Assembly (NCBI GenBank): GCA_000711775.1
Contig: ARYC01000510.1
Coordinates: 1 to 64,000, forward strand
DNA length: 64,000 nt
Source of the DNA: Oxytricha trifallax
Lineage: Eukaryota; Ciliophora; Spirotrichea; Sporadotrichida; Oxytrichidae
Reading direction: 5' to 3'
A program made the position numbers and the translations under genes. The notes beneath the pieces are model-generated. The model was given only the letters and a program-made list of their open reading frames with translations, was not told where the DNA came from and ran no database searches. Within the stretch, counting starts at the first letter, position 1; each line of letters opens with the position of its first letter. This document shows, one piece after another, positions 48,230 through 59,429 of the stretch.

Positions 48230-50413
48230 ATGCAATAGCAACATAATCAGCAAATGGACTCGGGTACCATTCCCGTTTTTCAACCAGTTTTATCACAGAA
48301 TAATCTTACCAACTAAGAACCAAAGCCTTCAATAAACAGCTCTAACACCTATAATCTAAGCCATAATAAATTGAAAAAATGTATTGTTTTAAGTCTCCAG
48401 CACCATCTTCTAAAAAGTACCAAAAAGCAAAATAAAAATTTTAAAATAATTACGCTTGAATTAATGTAAATTTAAAAATTGCATTAATTTATATGGATTC
48501 TCCATTAGTTGTGAGGAAATTTATCGATCCAGATAATATCCAGAGTGGTTTGTTAGGCTGTAATGATTTTATATAATATAAGTTTAATATTTCCCATCCT
48601 CACTACATGATTAACTCTAATTTACCAGTCTCTAACCACCCCCATGATCAACAAATGCAAATGGCTAACTGTCACGTACCCTCTAATTACCATCCTATGG
48701 AACATATGGGTTACAGATATGATCATGAGATGAATCTCATATTAAATATAAGAAATTAGATTAATATTTTATTGTCTTCTGACCAGCTAAAAACCTTAAT
48801 GAGAGAGTTCGTTAAATTTTAAAATAAAGATTGTATATTCCTAAACTGGTCGAAAGAAACCTTATTAGAGGTTTAATATATTTCCAAGAAATCGCTGCTA
48901 TGATGATGGTACCATTTGATTAAATGGGGTTCGGAGACTCGTATCAACCTCCTTTCATGAATTATGAAAATAATGTTTACTATCACAATTTAATTGCTCT
49001 TAACAAGCGAGTTCTAATATTCAGCAAAAAGAATTTAAATTTCGATTTAATATCAATTAAATAGCAAATTAATTAAAATCTTTCAATTTTTATTTATAAA
49101 AAGTACCTAAATATTAATCATCTTAAATCACCAATGGTGCAATCAAATAGTAGAGTTATTTCTTTATCATTCTAATTTTTATAGCTGCTCAAGATTGAGA
49201 GATCACATCCAAATCCATTTAATAAAAAATAATGTAGTTAAAAGAGAGGCTGTTCTTGCACTCACCAATGACAAGCAATATCGCTTGGCCCCTCTCTTCT
49301 CCATCTAATAATAACTGTCCATTTTTAATTATTAGGCTAAGGGTCCACAGCACCAAATACTTTTATATTTATATCAGAAATATGCAAGTGCCGCAACTTA
49401 AGAGGCCTACAGCGAAGGTAAACATGGTGGTAGTATGGATTATCAATTAATTAAATGGATTCATATAAGTTTGGTTTGTTAGGCACTTTAAATAAAAACC
49501 TGCAAAAATCTGGGTATAAACAAGGTTCAGACTCTACCTGGAGAGGATTTCCAGAAATTTTGCCCTATAATTTTGATGAAGTTTGCTTTAAGCAACAATT
49601 ATCATAATTTTCTAATTATCAAAACAATTTCACCTCCCTTCAGGCCTCTGAATTAAAATATTAAATGAAAATGATTCAGAATCAATTCAAAGAAATGGAT
49701 CAGAGAGTATGAAATAAGGTAAAAGAGCAATGAACAGATGTTTCAATGTTTAAGGAGAATCAAATTATGAGAGAATAATTAGAAAGAGAAAAAGAAAGTC
49801 TTCTGATATTTTCAATAATTAAATGGGAGTTCGATAGAAATCCAAACTGTCCTTGATTTTAATTAGATGTTTCTAGAAAGACTGGGTTAAGTGAAGCTTA
49901 AGTTGTATTTATTATTCAAAGTATGGTCCAGAAATCGCTTAAAAATAATTTATGACTAGAATAACTGCAATCAAATGACTTAAGAGCCTACTTAAACCTA
50001 AAAGTCCCATAAGATCAATCACATACCTTGAAGTAATTATTTACTTTACACAAAATCAGTATGCTCTTAACCACAAGAAAATGATTGGAGAGAATCAACC
50101 TAGTGAAGCAAAGCTTAAGTCCGCTTTGAAAAAGTAGGAGAGAGCATAAAAGAATCAACCCAGAATATCAGTAGATAACAGCGATGACTAAGTCAAAGTT
50201 CGTATACAATTAGATTCAAATGAGAAAGTACATAAAACTGCCTCTAAGTTCGCACTTAGCCACCAAAAAGGATAAGACTAGTCAATCAAAAATGACATGG
50301 AACTCATAAATACCCCTGCTCCAGCAAGCGATAACTTCACTACAGACAAGAAGCGAAACATGAAAGCTGAGAGCAAAGAGAAAACTAGGTTCAATAAGAA
50401 CTAAAAATATTGA
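48230..50413 (+). CDS. Q/N-rich gene with zinc-finger-like and homeodomain-like relics
   Basis: Start ATG at 48230 (MQQQHNQQMDSGTIPVFQP). Pieces follow on the same strand: LVVRKFIDPDNIQSGLLG (about 48505), a His/Met-rich segment (about 48600-48740), LRDHIQIHL with flanking Cys/His that resembles half of a C2H2 finger (about 49185-49220), TWRGFPEILPYNFDEVCF (about 49540), and a homeodomain-like stretch KTGLSEAQVVFIIQSMVQK (about 49880-49945) preceded by KWEFDRNPNCP. The last piece (about 50050-50413) ends FNKNQKY at TGA. The recognition helix lacks the invariant Trp, Asn and Arg of homeodomains. The middle contains several in-frame TGA codons where Trp would fit (RV*NKV, EQ*TDV, CP*FQL) and frame changes. 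It could be a degenerate paralogue of a transcription factor, or a gene with unresolved small IESs. Confidence 0.5.
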
Positions 50414-50661
50414 TAGTAACAAGTCATTATTAAATTAATCTCAATAAAGATCTCAACAAAATAAGTCTTGAGAAAGATTCTAGAAAAACTAGATCAGGGA
50501 AATTAACTTAAAATACTCTTTAAGGCTATATAGATGAATTAAAAATGAATTTTATAAATATAGAATATATAGGAGCTTAGTATAGTGATAATATATAAAT
50601 ATCCAGTTAATTTAGTATTGCACAGTAGATCAGATATGTAAAATTGGGTTTGGCTATTTAC

Positions 50662-51700
50662 TCAACGGTTGTTAATTTTTTTGAGTGCCTTTGAATCCCT
50701 TAGCTGTCTCTTCTCCATTTTAAGCAGGGGCTCTGGAGAATTTTCTTCAAGCAACTTGGAAGGATTGATATTCTCAGTATTCTTCCCTGATCTATAAGTA
50801 ATAATCTGAAGAGCATTATTTATTGAGATTAAGTACTGGACCTGAGGACTTGGAATTTTCTTTATTTCTATCGTCTGAGTTCTTATTGAAAATAAAGAGA
50901 CTTAATATGAAGATTTTGAGTAAAATTGTCCTCTTCAGCTAGTTAGTTAGACAGTTTTTCTAGAAGTGCTTCATTAGGAAAGGGTATGCTAAAGAATATT
51001 AATAAAATAAAAGAATTCTAGTCATTAATATCTAACCCATTTTCATAATCAATCATTAAAACTACTTTATGCAGCGATTTCAATCAATACTTCTTTCTTT
51101 TTTAATCCCAACCCCATTTGTAAACTTAATCTTAATATTTATCATTTTCATTGTCCATATTGTCTGATGAATAACTATCTTCATTCATCTCATAATAAAT
51201 TCCAAGACTAAATATTAAACTTAAAGGTCATATTTTGGTTGTGAGTTACTTTTATTATAGGTATATCTTTTCTATTACTTCCCTGAAGAAAATTATAAAT
51301 CTATTGTTTTGCTCTAAATGTGTATCAAGCTTAAAGCATTAATATATTACTTTCCTTAGTCTCATTTGCATATTTCTGACAGGTCGAAGTATTTAAAATT
51401 TTATAATTAATTTAGCCTAAACCTCTTTAGTTATTATTCTCCCATATTACTCCTAACTCTCTTTTTAGGCATTGCCGTTAAGCATTTGGATGATAATTCA
51501 AATAACACCTTCTAAATTTAATTATATTATGAGCAGACCGGGGAGATCATCCAGCTTTCAGCTGTGCTTTAGGGAATTTTAGAGTTTGAGGCGTTCACTC
51601 TACTTTAATGTAATTTTATTTGTAATACGATCATCTAGAAAACTTAAAAGCATTATCTCTTTTGGAAACTGGTGTATGGCTTAGATTAAATATAATCAAA
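50662..51700 (-). CDS. Weak coding region, unknown
   Basis: The terminal piece is convincing: KKIPSPQVQYLISINNALQI, then SGKNTENINPSKLLEENSPE and a basic end KALKKINNR at TGA 50662. Upstream, MIDYENGLDINDQNSF (about 51060) and MNEDSYSSDNMDNENDKYQD (about 51185) are plausible. Further upstream one frame (51690-51200) reads well, with RSAHNIIKFRRCYLNYHPNA and KDIPIIKVTHNQNM, but is broken by at least five TGA codons. It may be a gene with unresolved IESs or a pseudogene. No domain recognised. Confidence 0.45.
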
Positions 51701-51842
51701 TTATATTTGACCAATGCTAATATTGAATTTAAATATTGATTACTCAAACAAAATAAAGAAGTTATTCAAACTTATGAGTAAATTGAAATTATCTTGATTT
51801 TAGATTGACTAGTATATTTGATTTCCTTTTTCATTAGTTAAT

Positions 51843-53619
51843 TCAGTGTTTAAGGCTGTCTCTAATAATGAATCCAACTCTGTTGTTATTCTTGTCGAAG
51901 TAGGAGTAGTACTTTCTCATGAAAGTATCACCGAGAATGAAGTAGTTGAAGCTATCTGGAAAGATTTGTCCCATAACAGCAATAACACACTCAGTTTATC
52001 CACCCTCAGTAATTTGAAGAACATATTCCTCTGGGGAAAGAGGATACTCAACACCTTCAATTTAGAAAGCAATCTCTGGGAGATCTTTCAAGTTTGAGCA
52101 GTCTGGGTTAACAACGATACCTTCGATAAGTTGCTTAACAAGGGGTTGAGGTCCTACCAAGATTGAGGTACCTGAATCAATAACAGCCTTGTAGCCAGTT
52201 GTATCAATTTGAGTGTCATCATTTCTCATTCCAGTCAATGGGAGTGAGTAGTATCTTTCCTCAACAACATTATGGAATTAGAATTCTACACCGTTAGTGG
52301 CTTCTTCATCATAGCCTGGAATGGTCATATAACTGGCTTCTGGGTTCTCATGAAGATAGAAAGAGAAACTCTTATCGGTTAAGTTGCTTGAATCAATGAA
52401 GGTTGGGAGACCGTCAACTGAGATAGATCCATAAGCCAAACCTAGGATACCACTCATTTGAGAGGCGTAAAAAGATGGCCCAGATACAGCTTCGATTTCA
52501 CCGAATTGCATATTTGAGGTAGCACCTCCAAAAGAGGTAACATCTTCAGACACAAATCCATTCAGTAAAAATAGAAAAAAATCTGAAATATATAAAACTT
52601 TTAGAAATAAAGAAATAAAAGAGTAACTAGATAATGTAAACTTTATAATTTTAAATTAAAATTTTGTTTTATTAGTTTTATAATTATATATATTATGGGA
52701 CTAAGTAGAAACTTTTATTTATTTTTACTACTTGATCCCAATTAGAATTTAAAGTTATTAAGTCTTTATATAAAATATAAATACAAATATGAAATTACAA
52801 TTCTATCTTTTTTAAATTTCATTTATTAATATTTAATTAAATTAAGAAAAAAAATATATATGAAGCAAAAAATTATAATAAGTTTTAAATTTTGTTACTT
52901 TACTTAGTAATTTTATTTTTGATTTACTCATTTAAAGAACATAAATAAATTACATTTAATTTTAGACTAAAACTCATTTATTATTTTCAGTATATAACAA
53001 TTTAATTTGACATATTAAATAATATAAGTATAAAGAATGGTACCAAGCAGAAAAAATATGATAATTTTACTTACTACTTGGTACCAAAATAATATATAAA
53101 TATGTTTAAAATCAAACAAAATTTTTTAATAAAATTATAATAATGCTTTAACTATGGATTTGTATATTTCTCATATATTTAAGGTTCTATGCATTCTCGA
53201 TTTTTATAATATTTTGACTGATTGATGGAGCCTGAACCGTAAGTAATGTCGAATTTCTCACCATTGGACTTGTAGGTAGATGACTTAGAGGCATCATATT
53301 TATCGTGATACCAGCAAACAACATTTGTGCATTTACTTGAGTAAATCCAAAGGTTTGATGAACCAGTGTCGGGGACTACTGTGAATTTCTGAGGTGGAGT
53401 ACCAATCTCAACATCCACGAAGTACTGAGTGTTCATGAAGTCCTTAACTGGAATGTGATGCTCAACACCAGTATCAAGGAACTTAGGTTGGTAGGTACCT
53501 GACTCAACTCTGTCTTTGAAAGCATGATATTGCTGCTTGGTCATTGATTTCTTGATGAGAGGAACCTTTGCAGTTAAAGCAGAGGAGGCCAAAAGTAGGA
53601 TAAGGGCAAGTTTTTACAT
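51843..53619 (-). CDS. Cathepsin D-like aspartic protease (pepsin family A1), two pieces
   Basis: Secreted or lysosomal acid endopeptidase. The start at 53619 gives a signal peptide ([20 protein letters not shown]); the first codon after Met is TAA, read as Gln. Piece 1 carries the propeptide, [19 protein letters not shown] (first catalytic Asp) and ITYGSGSI. Piece 2 continues [27 protein letters not shown], the second catalytic motif [28 protein letters not shown] and the end [11 protein letters not shown] at TGA 51843, the normal pepsin-family end. Length is about 380 residues, full for the family. Pro before the first DTGS replaces the usual Phe. Three in-frame TAA/TAG codons sit where Gln is acceptable, which fixes the genetic code of the window. 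Confidence 0.96.
52563..53223. other. IES in the aspartic protease gene
   Basis: ATT occurs at 52560-52562 and 53221-53223; joining there (AAT on the coding strand) gives [14 protein letters not shown] in frame. The 661-bp segment is AT-rich and contains two related hairpins (52696-52740 and 53038-53086) whose arms share TGG-A-CAAG-AG. Confidence 0.85.
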
Positions 53620-53912
53620 TTATTCGATATTAATTATTATAAGATCAAATAGGATCCACCTAATATTTCATATTCTTGTTATCTCTAAATCCTACCAAAT
53701 GCATTATAATCAGATATCTTAATACATTGCTATTCACATACTATACAATAATTATGAAATTTCAAGAAATTTTAATATATTTGACATTGTGAGTATATTA
53801 AAACATTTACAAAGTATAATTAAAATAAGAGAATTAATAAACTTTTTTAAATTAATTCGATGATGTTGACATATAAGATTTGATAATCTCATTATTTATT
53901 ATTTAAAATATT

Positions 53913-56033
53913 TCAGTTTTTTATCTTTGAATTGCAGCAACTCAATCTATCTCCATTAGAAATAATAAGAGCTCCAATTACACACAAACCAACACCCACT
54001 GATTAAGCCATATTAAGATCTTAACTGAACACTAAATAGTTAAAAACAGTCACTATAATTGTTTAAAATATCATAAAATTAAAGAATTTGCAAGTATTAT
54101 AACAAACAAAGAAATATAACTTTTCTAAATAAATTTGTTTGACAGTGCATGATGGGCCCGAGGCTGGAGATTTCTGATAGAGCTTTCTACTACACTAAGG
54201 CCTACCGAGGGCAGGTAGGAGGTTGCTGGGCGCAACGCATGAGGGGCCAGTCGGCGGGGTTCAATCTGTCAGATCCTAGACTCCTCGAGTCGTCTGCACG
54301 CTAAGGATTTCCCTGCATAGATGAGCTTCCTGGCTTGAGTTCCATTTCCTAGGTAATAGGGAGCAGGATGAAGGTACGCTCTGCCTTCGAAAGTGAGAAG
54401 ACGGAACCATCGAAGTCAACGATAAGGATTTTTCTCCGACACCGGGTTAGGGTACTGAAGCTACCTCAGCGAAAGGACAGGGATTACGTTTCCCAGCAGC
54501 GGTGGGACCGGTAGCGTTTTTCTCCACCTTCTAGAACCGAATTGGATCTCACAAGCTCTGTCGTGGTGACATCTTGATTCTGGGTGAAGACTAGGTAATA
54601 GCGAGATTGGTTTTTTCGGAGCTTTCTACTTTACGACTGCCATGTCACAGAAGTTTGACACGTCAACTCACTCAGATACGTCTACGTCACGACTAAAATG
54701 ATGGTTTGATTTTAGTATTAAACAGTGATATGTTAAATTTATTTGATTTTAAATCATTAATCATCATCACAGTGCATGATAGCATTTGTAATTCCAATTA
54801 ATCCAAAACTACAGGAAACATTTACTAAAACTATTGCTAAGCTTAAAAGAATTCCTGTAAGTACTGAGCTAATATTTTATAAGAAATCATTTTCAAAAAA
54901 TGCATCTCTGTTGAAACTAAGTAGATAAAACAGATTTCCAAAGCCATAAACGGATGACAATAATAAAAATGCAAAAGCTTAAGTCGTTAAATATATAATT
55001 CATTTTAAGTTACAGAATTATTGATAGAATTAATAATTAAAGCTATTCCAAAAGTATCATGAGTGTATCTCAAAACGAATTTGAACAAAAGAAGTTAACT
55101 ACCAAACATTATTGAAGCAAATAGTCCTCCAAATATAGTGATTGCTTTATTCTATCCAAGATCGTCAGTTTCTTAAACTGTATGAACATGTATCTGATCG
55201 AAATCCTCTGTCTCAGTTTTGAATAAGCTTACAATTCCAACTGCAAATATCATGCAAAGTATTCCAGCAACTTGAATTCCCTTTAGTTTCTCTCTGAAAA
55301 TAATGAATGACATAAGTGCTACATAAACTGTATTGGTTGACACCATAGCTGAACATATACCTTAGTTAAAGCCTGCGTAGAGAGCGTACTTGAATGATAA
55401 GATCAAGGATTAATTCCCGAAATACTCCACAGATCCTCCAATAAATAAACATAGGAATAGCACCCAACTCACTTTGTTTTGTCCTGTCGTGCCATTCTTA
55501 ATAACCCAAGGTAGATTATATTGCTCTTTATGAATTTTTGCAGAGATGATCTTCACTCCAATCTTAAAAAATAGTACTTCTTATAAATCAATAGAGCTTA
55601 AACATTTAAACTCAATTTTTTTAATTGAAAGTACAGGAAAGATACTAAGCCAAACGACAAATTTACAATGGTGTTAGTTAGTAAAACATTCTTTCCATGA
55701 AATGCTCTAAAAATAGCTGAAGATGCAAATATAATGCACGCTCCAATACTATATATCCAAAATCTAGGGTCAATCTTCTCTTTCTTTTCTAACTTAATTT
55801 CTGCATTACTCTGAGGCCCTTGATTTGGTTACAATTCTTTATCATTTTAATCTATTAGTCTCTATTCATAGTTATAATCAGCATGATTTTCTATATTGTT
55901 CCCCTTAGAATTCAACTCAATCTCTGAATTATAATTAGAAATAAAAAATAACCAATTTTTAATAATCTAAGAATCTTTATTTTATGATAAATAAAGATGT
56001 TATAGGGAAAGCCGCGTTGTTGTTTTTATCCAT
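53913..56033 (-). CDS. Multi-pass transporter (DMT/EamA-like), paralogue 1
   Basis: The start at 56033 (MDKNNNAAFPITSLF) leads to a cytoplasmic Gln/Asn-rich stretch, then about ten hydrophobic segments including FWIYSIGACIIFASSAIFRA, VYVALMSFIIFREKLKGIQV, GILCMIFAVGIVSLF and QTIIVTVFNYLVFSQDLNMA, ending NSKIKN at TGA 53913. Two similar halves with short loops and a GxNQGICxAMVSTNTVY block suggest a drug/metabolite or nucleotide-sugar-type carrier; the substrate cannot be told. Four IESs were resolved by pointers: AAA near 55565-55615, AAAGC (54979-55043), the 12-bp ACAGTGCATGAT (54154-54780) and TTGTTT (54065-54140). After joining, all segments are in frame. Two paralogues follow downstream on the same strand. 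Confidence 0.85.
54065..54140. other. 76-bp IES in transporter 1
   Basis: TTGTTT at 54059-54064 and 54135-54140. Removal, together with the neighbouring IES, gives NAIMHC-QTIIVTVFN, matching NAMMHC-NSIIITIFN of the paralogue at 60.07 kb. Confidence 0.8.
54154..54780. mobile_element. GC-rich 627-bp insert flanked by a 12-bp repeat
   Basis: ACAGTGCATGAT lies at 54142-54153 and 54769-54780. The DNA between is about half G+C up to roughly 54690 and then turns AT-rich, unlike any other sequence in the window. Removing it restores the transporter frame, so it behaves as an IES. It has no long conserved frame. It contains GAGCTTTCTACT twice (about 54178 and 54620) and a GGTTCAATC box (about 54256) resembling a Pol III B box. 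The left edge is flush with the repeat while the right end is AT-rich, as expected for a retroposed RNA copy. Nature unknown: SINE-like element or structured-RNA-derived insert are the best guesses. Confidence 0.6.
54979..55043. other. 65-bp IES in transporter 1
   Basis: AAAGC at 54974-54978 and 55039-55043. Joining gives TFGIAFAFLLLSSVYGFGN in frame on the minus strand. Confidence 0.85.
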
Positions 56034-56266
56034 TGAACTTTAGCTATTTTTAACAAGTATTAATTACTATTTTAATATATTTATTTGTTTTATACTAATT
56101 AATATTGATATTATCTGATCTCATTAAAAGATAAGCTATGAATTAATGATTAATATTGAATTTATGAATAACTTTATTTGATACTATGTCATTTAATGTT
56201 ACAATTTATTGTTATGCTATGATTTAATTTACTCTTATAAATCACACATGATCTTCACAAGTAAGA

Positions 56267-59200
56267 TCAATGCCCAACTTTCAGTCTACTAGCCGTAGAT
56301 ATTAATATACCGCCTATTACACTCAATACAATGCCAAAGCCTTGTGCTAAGTTTAATGGCTAGCCCTGAACAAGGAAGTTAAAAAGAGTCACAATGATAA
56401 CTTAATTTAAATTTTAAAATATTCATGTTATCAATATTATGCAGATATAATATTAAGCGAGTATAATCGATTTGAGGAGATTATAAGAAAAGAAATGAAA
56501 AATACAATTAACTCTGTAATTACTAATGCAAAATAGATTGATGTATTATTAACTGTCATCATTTCAAATCAATTTTAAGGATTTAATCATCAACTTTATT
56601 AATTAATCAAACATGGTGGAATATTAATTCTTTATTTTTTCAACTTTTCGGATTCATTTCTATTTTAGGGTATCTAACTTTTCACTTCCACTGATTACTA
56701 TAAGTACGCTGTTGTTGAGTGTTTTTTCTCAAAAAATTTTAGATATCTTCAGGATATCTTCCTTGAGCTATCTTCAGGGTATCTTCCTAAAAAAAATTAA
56801 AAAATTAAAAATTTTACAGCAGTAATAGCAGCAGCAATAACAACAATAGCAATAACAGTAGAATAAATATCAGTAACAATAAAATCAGTAATTAATACAG
56901 TTTAAGGATTTTTCCAAAAAATCCAATTTTTATAAAATTCAAGTTTTGAGTGCTTATGATAATGAAATGGATGATGAAGATATAGATGAAAATAGAAACA
57001 AAATCAAAGATTTTTAACTTTTGAAATTATCAAGAATTTCAAATAAACTTTATTAATTACTGATTTTATTGTTGCTGATATTTATTCTACTGTTATTGCT
57101 ATTGTTGTTATTGCTGCTGCTATTACTGCTGTAAAATTTTTAATTTTTTAATTTTTTTTAGGAAGATACCCTGAAGATAGCTCAAGGAAGATATCCTGAA
57201 GATATCTAAAATTTTTTAAGAAAAAACACTCAACAACAGCGTACTTATAGTAATCAGTGGAAGTGAAAAGTTAGATGCCCTAAAATAGAAATGAATCCGA
57301 AAAGCTGAAAAAATAAAGAGTTAATATTCCACCATGTTTGATTAATTAATAAAGTTGATGATTAAATCCTTTAAATTGATTTGAAATGATGACAGTTAAT
57401 AATACATCAATCTATTTTGCATTAGTAATTACAGAGTTAATTGTATTTTTCATTTCTTTTCTTATAATCTCCTCAAATCGATTATACTCGCTTAATATTA
57501 GTTTAGGGTGAATTTGAGTTTAAATTCATAATAATTACACTTTAACTTATAGTTTGTTTAAAATGTGTCATAAAAACTTTTCGTACTCACTGTAAAGTTT
57601 ATAATATATTAACTCATTTTTATTAGTAATAAATTGATGACAAAGTTTTTCTAGATATTTATTATCATTTAAAGCTTTATGGAAATTAAAACTGGTGCTT
57701 AAACCAGCCAGATAGTTGCTAGAATTTTTGTCTAGAAATATCAAAATTACTTAGATATTATATAATTTGAATATATTCATTTTACTTGCCATACTAAATA
57801 TGATAAATTATAACATATTATTAATTTTAAAGGATATTTATAATTATTTTGAGATCAATTTCGAGATTATTTGTTTAATAAACGCTATAAATTATAAGAA
57901 TTATGATTTTTTAATTTTTCAAATCAATTTATGTTATGATAATTTATTAAATGATGACTTAGCAATTCATAATAGCATTACTTATGCCAACTTAACCATA
58001 ATTGCATGTAACATTTTGCAATATTATAGCACTACTCAAAGTAATACCTGTGAAAATTGTGCATATATACTGAACTAAAGTATGTTCCTAAAATATATTC
58101 TTGCTATAACCAATTATGTGCATCATGCTTCCCACTCCGTACATTCACATAGATTATAACTAATTCCAATCTTATGATATTATATTGATTTTCTCGAATT
58201 GAGGCGAAAAGCAAAAACGCAAAAGCTACACTGAAAACTTCTTTGGTATATCTAAGCAAAAACTTAAAGAGCAAAATCTAGCTTCCAAACATAACTGAGC
58301 TAAACAATCCTCCCATAATTGTAATAAACAAATGATTAGTTTAGTCTTCATGAACTCCGTTTCCTTCTATGCTAAGTTCTTACTACATTCCTTTAAACTC
58401 TTCATGATTAGTTTTGAATAAACTTACGATGCCCACTGATACCACCATTAAGCACACTCCCGCAAGTTGTATAGGAGAAATTTTCTCATGAAAAATCAAG
58501 AACGAAAATAGTAAAACATAGACTGTGTTGGTTGATACCATCGCTCCGCATATACCCTGATTGATACCTGAAAGCATGGCATGTTTGAATGATAACACGA
58601 GAGTTTAATTGCCAAAAAATTCACAAGAACCTCCAAGAATAAAAATCATTAGCGCCAGCCAGCTAAATTTATACCTAATTGAGGAAGTTATAGTGAATGA
58701 ACTTTGTAACTAAGCCGAGGGCTCATAAGTTTAAAAATACCAAGGAAATCTAAAAACCTCTTTAATATAATAAGAACGCATGTATCTGTACACAATTAAT
58801 ATTGTTAAATTTTAATATAATTTAAATAAACTACTACAAATTTGTGAAAGTAGGATACGGCAAAAGCGAAATATGTTAAATTAATCACAGTATTCGTTAG
58901 AAAAATGTTTGGGCCATGATAAGCCCTTAATATTGATGAGATAGCGAAAAGTATGTTAATTATATATTTTTTTAATTAAAAGCAAGCAAGCAGTAAATGA
59001 TAATAACCAAAAAATAGGTTTCGTAATATAATATGAATAATAATTACATGTTTTAAATTCAAGTGTTTCAATTAATTATGAAAATTTTATTAATTTAGTT
59101 TTCGTTCTTTTCTGAGAAGTTTTAGGCCCACTTAAAAAAACTTTTTCCTAAATCGTTAAATTTTTTACGAAATCTGAATTTTTTTCCGCACTTTATATTA

Positions 59201-59427
59201 TGATAAAAAAACCCCAAAGATTTTAGCGTGCGGTATTAAGGTTTGATTTCGTAAGAAATTATCGATTTGGGAAAAGTATTTTAGGGGGAGTCTGAAGTTT
59301 CTTTACATTCTAAATTGTTTTCAGTTTATTTATCTTGAGTAGGAATATTTTGGATATAACATATGGATTCATTATCTTCTTTTTTTTGCAGAAACTTTTG
59401 TTTCATTTCAATATTACTATCACTCAT
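56267..59427 (-). CDS. Multi-pass transporter (DMT/EamA-like), paralogue 2
   Basis: The start at 59427 gives MSDSNIEMKQKFLQKKEDNE, a hydrophilic head. After a fold-back at 59127-59287 and an AT-rich stretch, AYHGPNIFLTNTVINLTYFA (about 58880-58930) matches paralogues 1 and 3. The best piece (58380-58680) encodes LSFKHAMLSGINQGICGAMV, STNTVYVLLFSFLIFHEKIS and LAGVCLMVVSVGIVSLFKT. IMGGLFSSVMFGS and LRYTKEVFSVAFAFLLFASI follow (to about 58205). The last piece (about 56267-56395) gives VIIVTLFNFLVQGQPLNLAQ, GFGIVLSVIGGILIS and ends LKVGH at TGA 56267. Between them lies a 1.05-kb palindrome and AT-rich DNA. The segment around 58085-58170 is diverged and frame-shifted relative to its paralogues. 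Larger and more heavily invaded than paralogue 1. Confidence 0.75.
56448..57500. mobile_element. 1.05-kb palindrome with internal ORF
   Basis: Ends TAATATTAAGCGA / TCGCTTAATATTA; arms of about 450 bp (56448-56897 and 57051-57500) around a 153-bp loop that is not palindromic. Arms contain short iterations of ATCTTCAGGATATCTTCC type and a CAA/CAG/TAA/TAG-rich tract. The element lies in an IES position of transporter paralogue 2. Flanks suggest a TA target but are not decisive. Confidence 0.8.
56613..57266 (+). CDS. 217-aa ORF spanning the palindrome, poly-Gln then poly-Leu
   Basis: Visible only with ciliate code. ATG 56613 to TGA 57264-57266. It starts MVEYQFFIFSTFRIHFYF, reaches 15 consecutive Gln codons (CAG, CAA, TAA, TAG mixed, 56817-56861), crosses the loop through LSAYDNEMDDEDIDENRNK, then has 15 consecutive Leu codons (57087-57131), which are the reverse complement of the Gln tract, and ends NTQQQRTYSNQWK. 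By symmetry the arms read similarly from the other strand. It may be fortuitous, but the non-palindromic loop is the most protein-like part. Confidence 0.35.
57600..57735 (-). repeat. Dispersed coding-like motif, copy 3
   Basis: The minus strand reads NYLAGLSTSFNFHKALNDNK, matching the motif at 3690 and 6390. It lies in the AT-rich gap of transporter paralogue 2. The rest of 57510-58080 has no supported feature. Confidence 0.55.
59127..59287. mobile_element. Small fold-back element in transporter 2
   Basis: Inverted arms: CCTAAATCG, TTACGAAATC and CCGCAC on the left match GTGCGG, GATTTCGTAA and CGATTTGGG on the right. About 160 bp, between the hydrophilic head and the first membrane pieces of the gene. 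It is probably an IES; its pointer was not resolved. Confidence 0.6.
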
Positions 59428-59429
59428 TT

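Noticed and set aside
51843..53619. TGA as a Trp codon throughout the genome
   Set aside because: The protease and transporter proteins end at TGA at the position expected for their families and use TGG for Trp; in-frame TGA is confined to decayed or uncertain regions.
54220..54275. tRNA gene suggested by GGTTCAATC box
   Set aside because: The bases around the box do not pair as a T stem and no acceptor or anticodon arm could be built; kept only as a B-box-like sequence.
57767..58078. 103-residue standard-code ORF
   Set aside because: Ile/Asn/Leu-rich translation of AT-rich DNA in a transporter gap, without conserved features; the opposite strand holds the gene.
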